DNA from: Xenorhabdus indica | GTDB lineage: Bacteria > Pseudomonadota > Gammaproteobacteria > Enterobacterales > Enterobacteriaceae | NCBI RefSeq assembly: GCF_014467235.1 | Contig: NZ_NKHP01000014.1 | Coordinates: forward strand, 52,608 to 116,607 | DNA length: 64,000 nucleotides | Reading direction: 5' to 3' | Part shown: positions 9,474 to 18,532 of the stretch, one piece after another | Layout: each line of letters starts with the position of its first letter | Numbering within the stretch: the stretch's first letter is position 1 | Translations under genes and position numbers: made by a program | Notes under the pieces: generated by a model | Seen by the model: only the letters and a program-made list of their open reading frames with translations | What the model was told of the DNA's origin: nothing | The model's database searches: none

Positions 9474-9643
9474 CTAAAAATAATTGCGTAAGATTATTGT
9501 GAACAAATTTCACATCAATTTTATTTTTATCTGTTGTGATCCAATATTCGTCACGTTTCCACTCCATCGCTTCTTTCATCTTCTTTTCCTTTTCAGAAAA
9601 ATTAGCTGTGCAAAGAAATTATCACAAAAACGCTTAAAAGAAA

Positions 9644-9661
9644 GCCACACAATGGTGTGGC
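9644..9661 (-). terminator. Terminator of aqpZ
   Basis: A perfect 7-bp GC-rich stem (GCCACAC with GTGTGGC, 4-base loop), followed on the minus strand by TTTCTTTT. It sits just downstream of aqpZ. Confidence 0.6.
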
Positions 9662-9688
9662 ATTTCAAAATATGAAAACCTCCATGAT

Positions 9689-10384
9689 TTACTCATTTTT
9701 TTGTAATAATCCGCGATATATCAAACCACCAATAATTCCCCCAATTAATGGAACCAACCAGAATAACCATAGCTGTTCTATAGCCCAGGTTCCCTGAAAA
9801 ATCGCAACTGCTGTACTTCTTGCAGGGTTAACTGACGTATTTGTCACAGGTATGCTAATTAAATGGATCAAAGTTAATGCCAAACCAATTGCCAATGGCG
9901 CGAATTTCGTTGGCGCATTTTTATCTGTCGCGCCAAAAATGACGATCAAGAAAAATGCTGTTAACACCAATTCAATGATAATTGCAGATTGTAATGAAAA
10001 TCCCCCAGGAGAATGCTCCCCATAACCGTTAGATGCAAATCCACTCTCTGTTGCATTAAAGCCACTTTGACCACTGGCAATCAGATAAAGTACCGCAGCG
10101 GCTGCAATTCCTCCAATTACCTGAACAATAATATAAGGAATAACATCCTTAGCTGAAATACGCCCACCAGCAAATAATCCCAATGTCACAGCCGGATTAA
10201 AGTGCCCCCCGGAAATATGACCAACAGCATATGCCATTGTCACAACAGTTAAACCAAAAGCTAGAGATACTCCTACAAAACCTATCCCTGTCTGTGGAAA
10301 TGCCGCAGCTAAAACAGCGCTTCCACACCCTCCAAATACTAACCAAAACGTTCCGAATAACTCCGCTGATAATTTTTTAAACAT
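9689..10384 (-). CDS. aqpZ: Aquaporin Z
   Basis: 231 residues, the same length as the E. coli protein. Both NPA boxes are visible: HFNPAVTLG (about residues 61-69) and [13 protein letters not shown] (about 184-196), and six hydrophobic helices alternate with them. The selectivity-filter context (H in [11 protein letters not shown] after the second NPA) fits a water-selective channel in the inner membrane. ATG at 10384 is preceded by GAGGA at good spacing; the longer in-frame TTG start lacks a ribosome site. A terminator hairpin follows. Confidence 0.95.
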   Translation of the reverse strand: MFKKLSAELFGTFWLVFGGCGSAVLAAAFPQTGIGFVGVSLAFGLTVVTMAYAVGHISGGHFNPAVTLGLFAGGRISAKDVIPYIIVQVIGGIAAAAVLYLIASGQSGFNATESGFASNGYGEHSPGGFSLQSAIIIELVLTAFFLIVIFGATDKNAPTKFAPLAIGLALTLIHLISIPVTNTSVNPARSTAVAIFQGTWAIEQLWLFWLVPLIGGIIGGLIYRGLLQKNE

Positions 10385-10627
10385 TCTATGAATCCTCAAT
10401 TATATTTGCATGAATGCAAAAGAATCCAAACAAAGTTTAGTTAGTATTTTTAAGTATGTGCAAGGAACTGTCAGCAGAAAATAAGTGATAGAAAAACATT
10501 ACGAATAATGATTTTATAATTATCCAGATAGAAGATATCTGAATCTAATGGAAAGTAGGCAATAAGTCATTTACCATGATGAATAAATTAATCTGAGGTA
10601 CACAACATTCATATTCAATACATAACA

Positions 10628-10656
10628 ACCTGAGTTTAATGATAATAAACTCAGGT
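10628..10656 (-). terminator. Terminator of eco
   Basis: An 11-bp perfect stem (ACCTGAGTTTA with TAAACTCAGGT) just downstream of the ecotin gene on the minus strand; the trailing T-run is weak. Confidence 0.5.
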
Positions 10657-10679
10657 CGCTGATTTATTTAATTAATAAT

Positions 10680-11153
10680 TTATTTCTCTACCGCGTTATT
10701 GATCTTATCTGACGCATGCCAAATACGGTATTTCACTTTCATGGTATCTGGTGTATATACTACAATTGGTAATTTACTGTTATAACGTACAGCTGCATCT
10801 TTTCCTAAATTCACCTGAACGAATTTCATAGTTTTCTTGCCATCAGGGCATGCCATCTTGGTTGAAATAGGACCCATGACCTTATCCAAAACGTAGTAAT
10901 TATATCCCCACCCTTCCAGGGTTTTCGTTTCAAGCTTGCCGCCGAATGAATGATGATTACAATCCACCAACATATCCTTACCAATTATCAACTCCACCAT
11001 ATAATTATTTTCGTTCTTTTCAGGTGATAATGTAATCACACTGCGAACCATACCCTTTGAAGCTTCAGGATAAGGAGCTATATTTTCAAGTTTATCAGCC
11101 TGAGCATAAACAGAAACAGCCATAGCAGCTAAAGCAAGTAGATACTTTTTCAT
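10680..11153 (-). CDS. eco: Ecotin, periplasmic serine protease inhibitor
   Basis: 157 residues with a signal peptide ([19 protein letters not shown]) and the whole ecotin fold: [11 protein letters not shown], the disulphide Cys in [22 protein letters not shown], and the reactive loop [12 protein letters not shown]. By alignment with E. coli ecotin (STMMAC) the P1 residue, normally Met, is Lys here. That should favour trypsin-like proteases. The C-terminal [14 protein letters not shown] and [17 protein letters not shown] dimerisation strand is intact. Ecotins protect against host proteases; an insect pathogen meets trypsin-like enzymes in the gut and phenoloxidase cascade. GAGGTG precedes the ATG. 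Confidence 0.95.
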   Translation of the reverse strand: MKKYLLALAAMAVSVYAQADKLENIAPYPEASKGMVRSVITLSPEKNENNYMVELIIGKDMLVDCNHHSFGGKLETKTLEGWGYNYYVLDKVMGPISTKMACPDGKKTMKFVQVNLGKDAAVRYNSKLPIVVYTPDTMKVKYRIWHASDKINNAVEK

Positions 11154-11420
11154 TTTTCACCTCTTGATATGTTTAACAATGCAAGAGGATCATAACAACG
11201 AAAATCCCTAAAGAAATTATGCTTTTTTGGCAAGGCACTGATTTTTACCACTATTCTTTTAGATAAAAGCAACTCTCTCGGATATAAAATAAATTTACAT
11301 TAACAATCAGAAAGATACATAGTTTCTACAAAATATTTTTTATGTGATATTTCTCAAATCTGATATTACAATGGGCTGCTACACTCATAGTGTGGTAGCA
11401 AACTTCGTATAGGAGGTCCC

Positions 11421-11639
11421 ATGTTTCCAGAAGATCACAATTTAGTATCTAACCTGAAAGAATCTCACCCCCGTTTCCAATCCTTGTTTGAAAAACATAA
11501 CCGCCTTGACCACGAGATATCGCAACTTGAAGGCCCGAACGGAGCCGGCTATAACGAAAAAGTTGTGCGATTAAAAAAAGAAAAATTGCATATAAAGGAT
11601 GAGATGCAAAGGATTTTGCAGGCAGAATCTCAGAAGTAA
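11421..11639 (+). CDS. ydcH: YdcH family small protein (DUF465)
   Basis: 72 residues, charged and helical, beginning MFPEDHNLVSNLKESHPRF; the N-terminal region and the basic KKEKLHIKDEM C-terminus match YdcH/DUF465 proteins. Function is unknown. Strong ribosome site (AGGAGG, four bases from ATG). Monocistronic, with a terminator 15 bases downstream. It is the last chromosomal gene before the tail locus. Confidence 0.85.
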   Translation: MFPEDHNLVSNLKESHPRFQSLFEKHNRLDHEISQLEGPNGAGYNEKVVRLKKEKLHIKDEMQRILQAESQK

Positions 11640-11653
11640 CCCTGCCATAGACT

Positions 11654-11682
11654 GACGCCTGCTACGCTGAAAAGCGGGCGTC
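11654..11682 (+). terminator. Terminator of ydcH
   Basis: Stem GACGCCTGCT with AGCGGGCGTC (one G-T pair) and a 9-base loop, followed by T-rich sequence further on. Confidence 0.55.
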
Positions 11683-11811
11683 TCATGAAAGCACTTATTT
11701 GTTTGTCATTTCCCTACAATAAAGTTCTCAAATCAAGAACTGAAATTGTCAAACATCCACAAAAAAGCCACCATAAAGGTGGCAAAAATTGGAGCAAGGT
11801 TTCTTCATTAT

Positions 11812-12060
11812 TTATTGGCTTACAGCCGCTTGTGTAACAGCTTTCTGGCGAGGTTGTCTTTTCGTTTTTACCCTTGGATGTGGTGTAACACTTTCAACTT
11901 CCCCCGGCTTAGAGATAAAGCGCACAAACGTTTCATGGCTGACAAACGTTGCCCCGCAATTGATATTCTGGCATTGGTTATAGCGCTCCTTTGTTTGGCT
12001 GGAATGCTCGAAGCTGCTGCGAGTATGTGCTGACTGACCACACAGAGGACACTTAATCAT
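11812..12060 (-). CDS. ogr: Ogr/Delta-type late gene activator
   Basis: 82 residues with a zinc-finger CPLC at residues 4-7 and a second pair in QCQNINCGATF, the pattern of P2 Ogr, satellite P4 Delta and 186 B. Ogr activates phage late promoters by binding TGT-N12-ACA sites centred near -55. Three such sites occur in this locus, upstream of X, V and FI. It is the last gene of the tail operon after D, as in P2. The basic tail (KTKRQPRQK) is longer than in P2 Ogr. Confidence 0.92.
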   Translation of the reverse strand: MIKCPLCGQSAHTRSSFEHSSQTKERYNQCQNINCGATFVSHETFVRFISKPGEVESVTPHPRVKTKRQPRQKAVTQAAVSQ

Positions 12061-12148
12061 AATTGTTCACCTTTCTTGAAAGCATTGTTTTTAATGAAAT
12101 AACACCATCTCGTCTGGTGAACAATATATCAAAGTTCTCATATTGAGA

Positions 12149-13600
12149 TCAAGTGTTTATTTTGGTATCCTCTGGTTTGATTTCTATTTCATCAAGCTTA
12201 ATCTCAAGATCTAAAGATGTTGTAAAACCACTGTCATTGAGATTGTGAGTCACTTTAACTATCGTCCAATTTGTTTCGTCTATCTGTGGTTTAAACCCTC
12301 TAATCAGAACTGGTGTTTCAGGATAGATGTCAGCACGTCCTCTGGCCAAAGTGATAGAAAACTGCGCTGTACCTCGTTGAATTTTTTCCCAGGCTGCTTT
12401 GGCAGCACGTTCTGCCTCTGCTTTGTTGTGATAGATCCGCGAAAGTGTCAGTATATTCTCCGCTGTTCCCTGCAAATACTCTTGTGTTTGTTGTTGGTTC
12501 GTCGTTGTTTGATGAGATCCATGCACAGATTCTCGCTGTTCCTCATAGGAATAGGAGTGACTTTCATCTCTACGACTATTTTTGTCATGCCGATTTCCTC
12601 CTGTACGACGAGTCCTATCATAAGGAGATTTCTTCCCTTCTTTCGGTTTAAGATTTTTTTTCGACAAGTCGGTAGCACCCGAATTTTTCTTTTTTTCTTT
12701 TTTTAGTTTTTCTCTATCCCTATGTTTAGAAGACTTATTACTTATCTGAGAATGATTTTTAGTTGATGACTTAGTTTTGCTGCTTTCGTAGTGAACGGAG
12801 ACATCAATTTTTGTTTTTGTCGACTCCTGTCGTTGATAAGTGACTGTCTGTTTAGATGCTGTACCTGTGTCCCACCATTGAGCAATCACACCAGTATAAG
12901 CTTCACGATCAGACAGAGAGAATCGATGGCTATCCCCTGATTCACGAGTAATCACAACAGGAGTAATAGGCGTACCACTTGCAGTCTTATTTTTTCCCTG
13001 ACAAATAAACAACAATTCGCCATTTTTAACTGAAACAATCGCGCCTTCCTGCTTAGCCACCCGCGTTAAAAAGCTCACGTCAGATTCGTTAGTTTGATCA
13101 ATATGCATAGAGATCCCTTTCAATTCCTCACTGACTTGAAATTTCAGTTGGTTTCTCGTAGCAATCGTACTCACAATGTTCTCTAACGTGAGTTTATGAT
13201 AAGAAGCTTCACGCTTTACGTTCAGGTCGCCACGAAAGTCCGCGCTACGAGCACGGATAGTCAATCGGTCAGGTGCACCTGAATGTTCAATTTCATCAAC
13301 GACATATTTTCCCTTTGGCGTTAAAGTGTGGCCATGCCACCCCAGTTCCAATGTCAAAATATCGCCTCGGGAAGGAAAAATAAGTTCGCGATCTGCATCA
13401 TCCAATTCAATATCGAGCTGATCTGATTCCAATCCACGGTTATCTGTCAGTGTTAATGACATTAAACGCGACTGAATTTTTCCTGTGATATCTTTGCTAT
13501 TAGTTTCCAACCGAAAAGCTGGCGCCCCTGTTTTCCCAATAATCAAATCAAATTTGGGAATCCAATCTGTGCCTGGTGTCAATTGACTGAAATCTATCAT
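12149..13600 (-). CDS. D: Phage late control protein gpD (tail hub)
   Basis: 483 residues against about 387 in P2. N-terminal 250 residues and the C-terminal 110 match the gpD baseplate-hub family, for example LTLELGWHGHTLTPKGKYVVDEIEHSG and LARGRADIYPETPVLIRGFKPQID. Between them (about residues 258-375) is a highly charged, Ser/Lys/Arg/His-rich low-complexity insert with no hydrophobic core, which accounts for the extra length. Late tail operon, downstream of U. AAGGAA before ATG. The hub sits under the central spike at the base of the tail tube. Confidence 0.92.
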   Translation of the reverse strand: MIDFSQLTPGTDWIPKFDLIIGKTGAPAFRLETNSKDITGKIQSRLMSLTLTDNRGLESDQLDIELDDADRELIFPSRGDILTLELGWHGHTLTPKGKYVVDEIEHSGAPDRLTIRARSADFRGDLNVKREASYHKLTLENIVSTIATRNQLKFQVSEELKGISMHIDQTNESDVSFLTRVAKQEGAIVSVKNGELLFICQGKNKTASGTPITPVVITRESGDSHRFSLSDREAYTGVIAQWWDTGTASKQTVTYQRQESTKTKIDVSVHYESSKTKSSTKNHSQISNKSSKHRDREKLKKEKKKNSGATDLSKKNLKPKEGKKSPYDRTRRTGGNRHDKNSRRDESHSYSYEEQRESVHGSHQTTTNQQQTQEYLQGTAENILTLSRIYHNKAEAERAAKAAWEKIQRGTAQFSITLARGRADIYPETPVLIRGFKPQIDETNWTIVKVTHNLNDSGFTTSLDLEIKLDEIEIKPEDTKINT

Positions 13601-13618
13601 GAGAATATTTCCTTAACT

Positions 13619-14104
13619 TTATCCATTGGTCTGATCTTTAAGCTCAGAAAACTTACTCAGCGGCTTAGATAACTTATCCTTGATGTCAGATAGCTGATCC
13701 TGCAAATCACCCAACATCTCAAACAAATTGTTGTCTACCCGCCGTAAAGTCAGCGTAAAGCTAATTTTGCGGGGCGCCCCGCCTGACATAAATTCGGTTT
13801 TAGTCTCATCAATACTTTCAATGACAAACATGCCGTAAATCGAGCCACTGCCATCAATAAAAGACCACGCTTTGCCACTATCTGCCATCAATTTCAATGT
13901 AGTCAGTGAAAGCGAACCGCCGGTCAGTTCAGGATAAAGTTCTCCCGATAATGTAATCGTATCGTTATCTGAACCCACAAATTGCCATGCAGGCCGTGCT
14001 CCCACACGGCTATTAAAGGCATGTCTCCAGCTTTGTTTATGCTGAAAACTTTGGTATGGCGTGGTTTTCAACATAAAAACAAATAAACCAAGTGCAGCCA
14101 TCAT
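13619..14104 (-). CDS. U: Phage tail protein gpU
   Basis: About 161 residues. TTPYQSFQHKQSWRHAFNSRVGARPAWQFVG, TITLSGELYPELTGG and the GGAPRKISFTLTLRR region are characteristic of P2 gpU, a tail-terminator or tail-tube-associated protein. Overlaps the end of T by four bases (ATGA arrangement) with GAGGAGAA upstream. Downstream gene is D. Confidence 0.93.
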   Translation of the reverse strand: MMAALGLFVFMLKTTPYQSFQHKQSWRHAFNSRVGARPAWQFVGSDNDTITLSGELYPELTGGSLSLTTLKLMADSGKAWSFIDGSGSIYGMFVIESIDETKTEFMSGGAPRKISFTLTLRRVDNNLFEMLGDLQDQLSDIKDKLSKPLSKFSELKDQTNG

Positions 14105-17100
14105 AAGAAATCTTCTCCTCTGTCAGAAAGTGAGCTACGCATACGGGCCTGATGCATACGTTCTCGTTGTTCCAGTTCCTGTCTGACCATACGGGCGATA
14201 TCCTGAGCGGACTGTCCCTGAGAGCCATAGACATAGATGTTATATTGCGGTGTTGCGCCACTGTATTGTTGTGGCTGGCTCCGCTCCCATTTTGCCTGAA
14301 CTTCCTCATAAGCATGGGCAGGTAAACTTTGTGCGTGCAACGGAGCATCCTGCGCCGCAGCAGGCAATGACATTGAGCTGACGGCAAGCCCCAAAGCAGC
14401 CAGTTTTGCAGTATTTTTTCTACTGGTAACATTGGCAGGGCCGTTGATAATTTCAGGACCATATTCACCCACGAGGCCTAGCTTCCCGGCTGGAATAAAT
14501 CCTCCTGAATCGTGCTTAGTAATTTGTGCCGCTTGTTGTGTTGTGTCGCTCTTAGTAATTTGTGCCGCTTGTTGTACTGTGTCGTTCTTAGTAATTTCCT
14601 GCGATGTTTTTACAGTAATTTCCTTTTTATCATCGCCATACCACCACGATTTAAAAAAATCTGTAATTGAGGAAAACTTACTTTTCAGGTTTTCCCATTT
14701 CTCCTGAATACCAACTAGCAAACTATCGATCATTTCTGACCCAGCCGTTTTTAATTTTTCAGGAATAGCCTGAACATCAGCAACAATTTCATTCCATTTA
14801 TCTGAAATTGATTTTTTAACGCTCTCCCAGATTTCAGATGTACTCTGTTTAACAGATTCCCAAGCCCCACTTATTATCGTTTTAACAAACTCCCAAGCTT
14901 CTGAGGCACTTTGTTTAATGGTGTCCCAGTTTTGGTAAATAATGCCGATTAACCCACCACTCATGAAATAATTCTTAATACCTTCCCACGCTGTACTGAC
15001 AAGGTTTTTAATTCCTTCCCAGGCAATACCGAAGATATTTTTTACACCATCCCATAAGGCAGTAAATTTTGCCCCCAATGATTCCCAATTCTGCCAAATA
15101 TAAATAGCAGCCATTGCGATAATACCAATAACAGCAAAAATTGGGTTTGCCATCATAGCCCGGCCAATAAACAGCATTGCCTTACCTAACACGCTGAAAG
15201 CACTACTTAAAAAAGACAGGCCTTTTACACCAACACTTGCCAGAATATTTATGCCATTACCCAAAACACCAAAAACTTTTTGACCAATATTCCCTAATGC
15301 ACCTAAGCCTCTTCTTTGTTTTCCAAAAGTATCTTTATTACCTTTGTTAGATAACAAATCAGCACCATTATTCAGTGAGCCAAAAACCTTATCCCCGGTT
15401 CTACCAAAAAAATCCATGGCAGCTCTTAGTGCTTCCAAAGCCTCAGCTCCGAATTGTGCGAATGCCTTCAAGCCATCTCTTAAATTCTCCATAGCCTGAA
15501 TACCGACTTGCGCAAATCTATTCAGATTGGCTCTTAATTCTTCCAGTCCCTGAACCCCAATCTGGGTAAATATATCCAGACTGGATTTCAATTTATCCAG
15601 TGCCTGAACCCCCAACTGCACAAATGCATCCAATGTGGATTTTAATTTATCCAGCGCCTGAGTACCCAATTGTGCAAATATATCCAGTGGGGCCGTTAAT
15701 TTATTTAGTGCCTGAACTCCCAACTGCACAAATGCATCCAGAGTGGACTTTAATTTATCCAACGCCTGAACGCCCAATTGTGCAAAAAAGTTTAGACTAG
15801 CTTTTAATTCCTCAAAAGCTTTAAGTCCCAACTGCACAAATGCATCCAAACTGGATTTTATTTTATCCAGCGCTTGAACACCTAATTGTGCAAAAAAGTT
15901 CAGGCTGGATTTTAATTCCTCAAAAGCTTTAAGTCCCAACTGCACAAATGTATCCAGGCTGGATTTCAATTTATCCAACGCCTGAATACCTAATTGAGCA
16001 AAGAAATTGAGGCTGGCTTTTAACTCTTCAAAGGCTTTGATTCCTAACTGGACAAACATATCTAAAGGATATGTTAATTTATTCAGAGCCTGAGTCCCTA
16101 ACTGTACAAACGCATTCAAGCTGGTCTTTAATGTATCCAGTGCATGGCTACCTAATTCTGCAAACCTATTCAGGCTGGATTTCAACGTCTCCAAAGCCTT
16201 AATGCCCAACTGCGCAAAAGTATTCAAGCTGGTCTTTAATGTATCCAGTGCCTGGCGGCCCAATTCCGCAAATTTATTCAGACTAACTCTCAGATCAACA
16301 AAAATCTGAATGCCAAACTGCGCAAAAATATTCAGACTGGCTTTTAGTTCGATAAAAGCACTAACTCCCAACTGCGCAAAGAAGTTCAGACTGGCCCTTA
16401 ATTCCACAAATGCCTGCAACCCCAATTGCACGAAAAAGCGCAAACTCGTTCTTAGCGCGACAAAAGCCCGAATACCCAATTGTACAAAAAAGTTCAGACT
16501 GGCCCTTAATTCCACAAATGCCTGCTGCCCCAATTGTACGAAAAAGCGCAAACTCGTTCTTAACGCGACAAAAGCCCGAATACCCAATTGTACAAAGAAG
16601 TTCAGACTGGCCCTTAATTCCACAAATGCCTGCAACCCCAATTGCACGAAAAAGCGCAAACTCGTTCTTAACGCAACAAAAGCCCGAATACCCAGTTGTA
16701 CAAAAAAGTTCAGACTGGCCCTTAATTCCACAAATGCCTGCAGCCCCAATTGCACGAAAAAGCGCAAACTCGTTCTTAACGCGACAAAAGCCCGAATACC
16801 CAATTGTACAAAAAAGTTCAGACTGGCCCTTAATTCCACAAATGCCTGAATCCCCAGCAAGGCAAATATATTTAATCTGATTCTTAACGTATCAAATGCT
16901 TTTATGCCGATATTACCAAATATTTGTATATGACTAATTAATGTTTGGAATGTGACTTTTACAAAACCAGCAGTTAAATTCAAAACCCCATTAATTTTAT
17001 TCAGCATGCCAAATAAAATAGTTATCTGAGGATTAATATTAATAACCAATTTATCTAACAATTTAAAATTGTTAGTCATATTGCCTGTCACACCAAGATT

Positions 17101-17463
17101 AAATTCATTTTTTTTACTGGATGAATTTTCCTGTCGGACATTCTGGGTCATTTGGACCACATTAGCTGATTGGCTGGCGGCATTTACCTGTATCACTTTT
17201 GGGGAATTTTGCCGCACAGAAAAAGATTGTTTAATTGTTTGATTATAGGCCTTAAGTTCGGCCCGCATACGCGCAGTTTCCTGCGCATAACCTATAATGG
17301 GTTTTAATTTTTCAACACTCTTATTGAGTTTTTTAAACTGGTTATAAATTTTATCTACTGAACCTACCAGTTTTTTCTGATGATGTTGAAAAGATTTAAA
17401 GGAACTGGTCAGCTTACCAACAGTACTCAGTACTTTGTTAAGCTGTGACTGTATATTACTCAT
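14101..17463 (-). CDS. T: Phage tail tape-measure protein gpT, repeat-expanded
   Basis: 1120 residues against about 815 in P2. The N-terminus (MSNIQSQLNKVLSTVGKLTSSFKSFQHHQKK region) is coiled-coil-like. Residues about 188-691 consist of 28 tandem 18-residue amphipathic repeats, followed by a hydrophobic helix (MMANPIFAVIGIIAMAAIYIW, about residue 780). The C-terminus has W-E-x-I/V-K repeats and the SLPAAAQDA and DIARMVRQELEQRER regions typical of gpT ends. The protein sets tail length and is probably ejected on firing. ATG at 17463 overlaps the E' stop; a GTG at 17475 is an alternative. Long open frames on the opposite strand across the repeats are composition artefacts. Confidence 0.93.
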   Translation of the reverse strand: MSNIQSQLNKVLSTVGKLTSSFKSFQHHQKKLVGSVDKIYNQFKKLNKSVEKLKPIIGYAQETARMRAELKAYNQTIKQSFSVRQNSPKVIQVNAASQSANVVQMTQNVRQENSSSKKNEFNLGVTGNMTNNFKLLDKLVININPQITILFGMLNKINGVLNLTAGFVKVTFQTLISHIQIFGNIGIKAFDTLRIRLNIFALLGIQAFVELRASLNFFVQLGIRAFVALRTSLRFFVQLGLQAFVELRASLNFFVQLGIRAFVALRTSLRFFVQLGLQAFVELRASLNFFVQLGIRAFVALRTSLRFFVQLGQQAFVELRASLNFFVQLGIRAFVALRTSLRFFVQLGLQAFVELRASLNFFAQLGVSAFIELKASLNIFAQFGIQIFVDLRVSLNKFAELGRQALDTLKTSLNTFAQLGIKALETLKSSLNRFAELGSHALDTLKTSLNAFVQLGTQALNKLTYPLDMFVQLGIKAFEELKASLNFFAQLGIQALDKLKSSLDTFVQLGLKAFEELKSSLNFFAQLGVQALDKIKSSLDAFVQLGLKAFEELKASLNFFAQLGVQALDKLKSTLDAFVQLGVQALNKLTAPLDIFAQLGTQALDKLKSTLDAFVQLGVQALDKLKSSLDIFTQIGVQGLEELRANLNRFAQVGIQAMENLRDGLKAFAQFGAEALEALRAAMDFFGRTGDKVFGSLNNGADLLSNKGNKDTFGKQRRGLGALGNIGQKVFGVLGNGINILASVGVKGLSFLSSAFSVLGKAMLFIGRAMMANPIFAVIGIIAMAAIYIWQNWESLGAKFTALWDGVKNIFGIAWEGIKNLVSTAWEGIKNYFMSGGLIGIIYQNWDTIKQSASEAWEFVKTIISGAWESVKQSTSEIWESVKKSISDKWNEIVADVQAIPEKLKTAGSEMIDSLLVGIQEKWENLKSKFSSITDFFKSWWYGDDKKEITVKTSQEITKNDTVQQAAQITKSDTTQQAAQITKHDSGGFIPAGKLGLVGEYGPEIINGPANVTSRKNTAKLAALGLAVSSMSLPAAAQDAPLHAQSLPAHAYEEVQAKWERSQPQQYSGATPQYNIYVYGSQGQSAQDIARMVRQELEQRERMHQARMRSSLSDRGEDFL
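15391..16902 (-). repeat. 28 tandem 54-bp repeats inside gpT
   Basis: Each 54-bp unit encodes 18 residues of the form QAFVELRASLNFFVQLGI. Units 2-10 (about 16417-16848) are nearly identical at DNA level and alternate between two types (QAFVELRAS... and RAFVALRTS...), giving a 108-bp higher-order period. Units 11-28 have diverged. The near-identity of the first block suggests recent expansion or homogenisation. Confidence 0.9.
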
Positions 17464-17629
17464 TTTCTGCACCACTTCTTAAAATGGCCCGATGTCGCCA
17501 GTCCAATAATTCCGACAATAACATTTCATCTGTGTCTGCCGGAGTCCAGTGAAAAACGGTGGCAATATCTGCCACCAGTTCATCAACGGTTAATCGTTCT
17601 GGGAATCGGACTTGACCGACTTCGGCAAC
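17456..17629 (-). CDS. gpE' extension made by -1 frameshift
   Basis: In the -1 frame, starting with GTT at 17629, the message continues VAEVGQVRFPERLTVDEL and then VADIATVFHWTPADTDEMLL and SELLDWRHRAILRSGAENE to a TAA at 17458-17456. This is the conserved GpE+E' family tail, with the A-D-I-A-x-V-F-H-W and L-x-x-W-R-x-R-A motifs. The fusion product would be about 150 residues (93 + 57). The extension has no start of its own and overlaps the first codon of T. The arrangement matches P2, where the E/E+E' ratio matters for tail assembly. Confidence 0.8.
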   Translation of the reverse strand, partial: VAEVGQVRFPERLTVDELVADIATVFHWTPADTDEMLLSELLDWRHRAILRSGAENE

Positions 17630-17907
17630 AAAAAATTGACCACCTCCACACTGAGATTAATCAGATCACCAGGTGACATCATCATCAGGTCATTTTTGGT
17701 CAATGCAGGAGTGGTAACACGTGGCAGAACCAGCAACATAGAATCCACATCCATTTCCAGCAGTGCCTGTAAACGAGCACCGCGCAACGCACCACTGGTA
17801 GGTTTACGTACCGTCACTTCCGTGATTTTTCCGTTGCCTCGCGCCAGTGGAGCTTCCAATTCGATTGTGCGCAGATCTTCATCTTGAGTTTTCAGTGCTT
17901 CAGTCAT
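17590..17907 (-). CDS. E: Phage tail assembly chaperone gpE
   Basis: 105 residues, MTEALKTQDEDLRTIELE...; matches the gpE family of P2-like phages that sits between tail tube FII and tape measure T. Near its 3' end, codons TTT TTG at 17634-17629 form the slippery heptamer T-TTT-TTG, where a -1 shift yields the E+E' fusion. AAGG lies upstream of ATG. The protein is probably a scaffold around the tape measure during tail assembly and absent from the mature particle. Confidence 0.85.
   Translation of the reverse strand: MTEALKTQDEDLRTIELEAPLARGNGKITEVTVRKPTSGALRGARLQALLEMDVDSMLLVLPRVTTPALTKNDLMMMSPGDLINLSVEVVNFLLPKSVKSDSQND
17629..17635 (-). promoter_or_regulatory. Slippery heptamer TTTTTTG for -1 frameshift
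   Basis: TTTTTTG lies in phase as T-TTT-TTG at 17635-17629 in gene E, the same slip sequence as in P2 E/E'. The -1 frame downstream encodes a conserved protein segment that no start codon of its own explains. Confidence 0.8.
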
Positions 17908-18002
17908 AATTCAACCTTGTTTATCCGAGTAAAAACCTGTCTCAGCCGCGATATGCTGATTGAGACAGGGAATAAGTTTTAAATTTGTTAATAAAAGAGT
18001 GA

Positions 18003-18521
18003 TTAAAAAAGACCGATAGCGCGGCGATGCTGCGCCAGGCGATCTTCTCCGCCCACTTTCTCAACCATGTTGACGGTGTCGATTTCAACCAGTTCTTCAC
18101 CATTCCAAGTCAGTTTGAAATAAGTATTTTTAGCGGTAATTTTGGTTTGAGTGTTGTCGCCTTGTTTATAAGTACCGTGATCGAATTCCTGGAAACGGCC
18201 ACGCATAACAACTTCAACTGCAACCACGTCACCCGTGTCTTCGCGCTCAAAAGAGCCAGCAAAGCGCAACATAACGCCATCAACTTGTGCGATGCCCCAC
18301 TGTTTGTACAGTTGAGCTTCAATGCCACCCAGAGTGAATTCCGCATCCAGTGCGCCTTCATCCAGACCCAGATCCACCATTGCACTGCCGTTCATACCGG
18401 CACCGCGGTAGGCTTCCAGTTTACGGCTCAGCTTAGGAAGAGTTAGCTCTTCCACAATACCCTGATAATTGTTGCCATCATTGAACAAGTTCAGGTACTT
18501 AAGTTTGCGAGGTAATGCCAT
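18003..18521 (-). CDS. FII: Phage major tail tube protein FII
   Basis: 172 residues, the same length as P2 FII, starting MALPRKLKYLNLFNDGNNY. Typical motifs are LPKLSRKLEAYRGAGMNGS and VVMRGRFQEFDHGTYKQGDNT. The protein stacks as hexameric rings to make the inner tube of the contractile tail. It follows the sheath gene FI by 11 bases with AAGGGG before its ATG. Confidence 0.95.
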   Translation of the reverse strand: MALPRKLKYLNLFNDGNNYQGIVEELTLPKLSRKLEAYRGAGMNGSAMVDLGLDEGALDAEFTLGGIEAQLYKQWGIAQVDGVMLRFAGSFEREDTGDVVAVEVVMRGRFQEFDHGTYKQGDNTQTKITAKNTYFKLTWNGEELVEIDTVNMVEKVGGEDRLAQHRRAIGLF

Positions 18522-18532
18522 CAGTTAGCCCC

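Noticed and set aside
16310..16880. Long plus-strand ORFs of basic repeats across the tape-measure repeats.
   Set aside because: They are antisense shadows of the gpT repeat; the period is the same 54/108 bp and there is no ribosome site or family match.
15391..16902. Possible CRISPR-like array because of regular repeats.
   Set aside because: The repeats are direct tandem coding units without unique spacers, and they translate into a coherent tape-measure protein.
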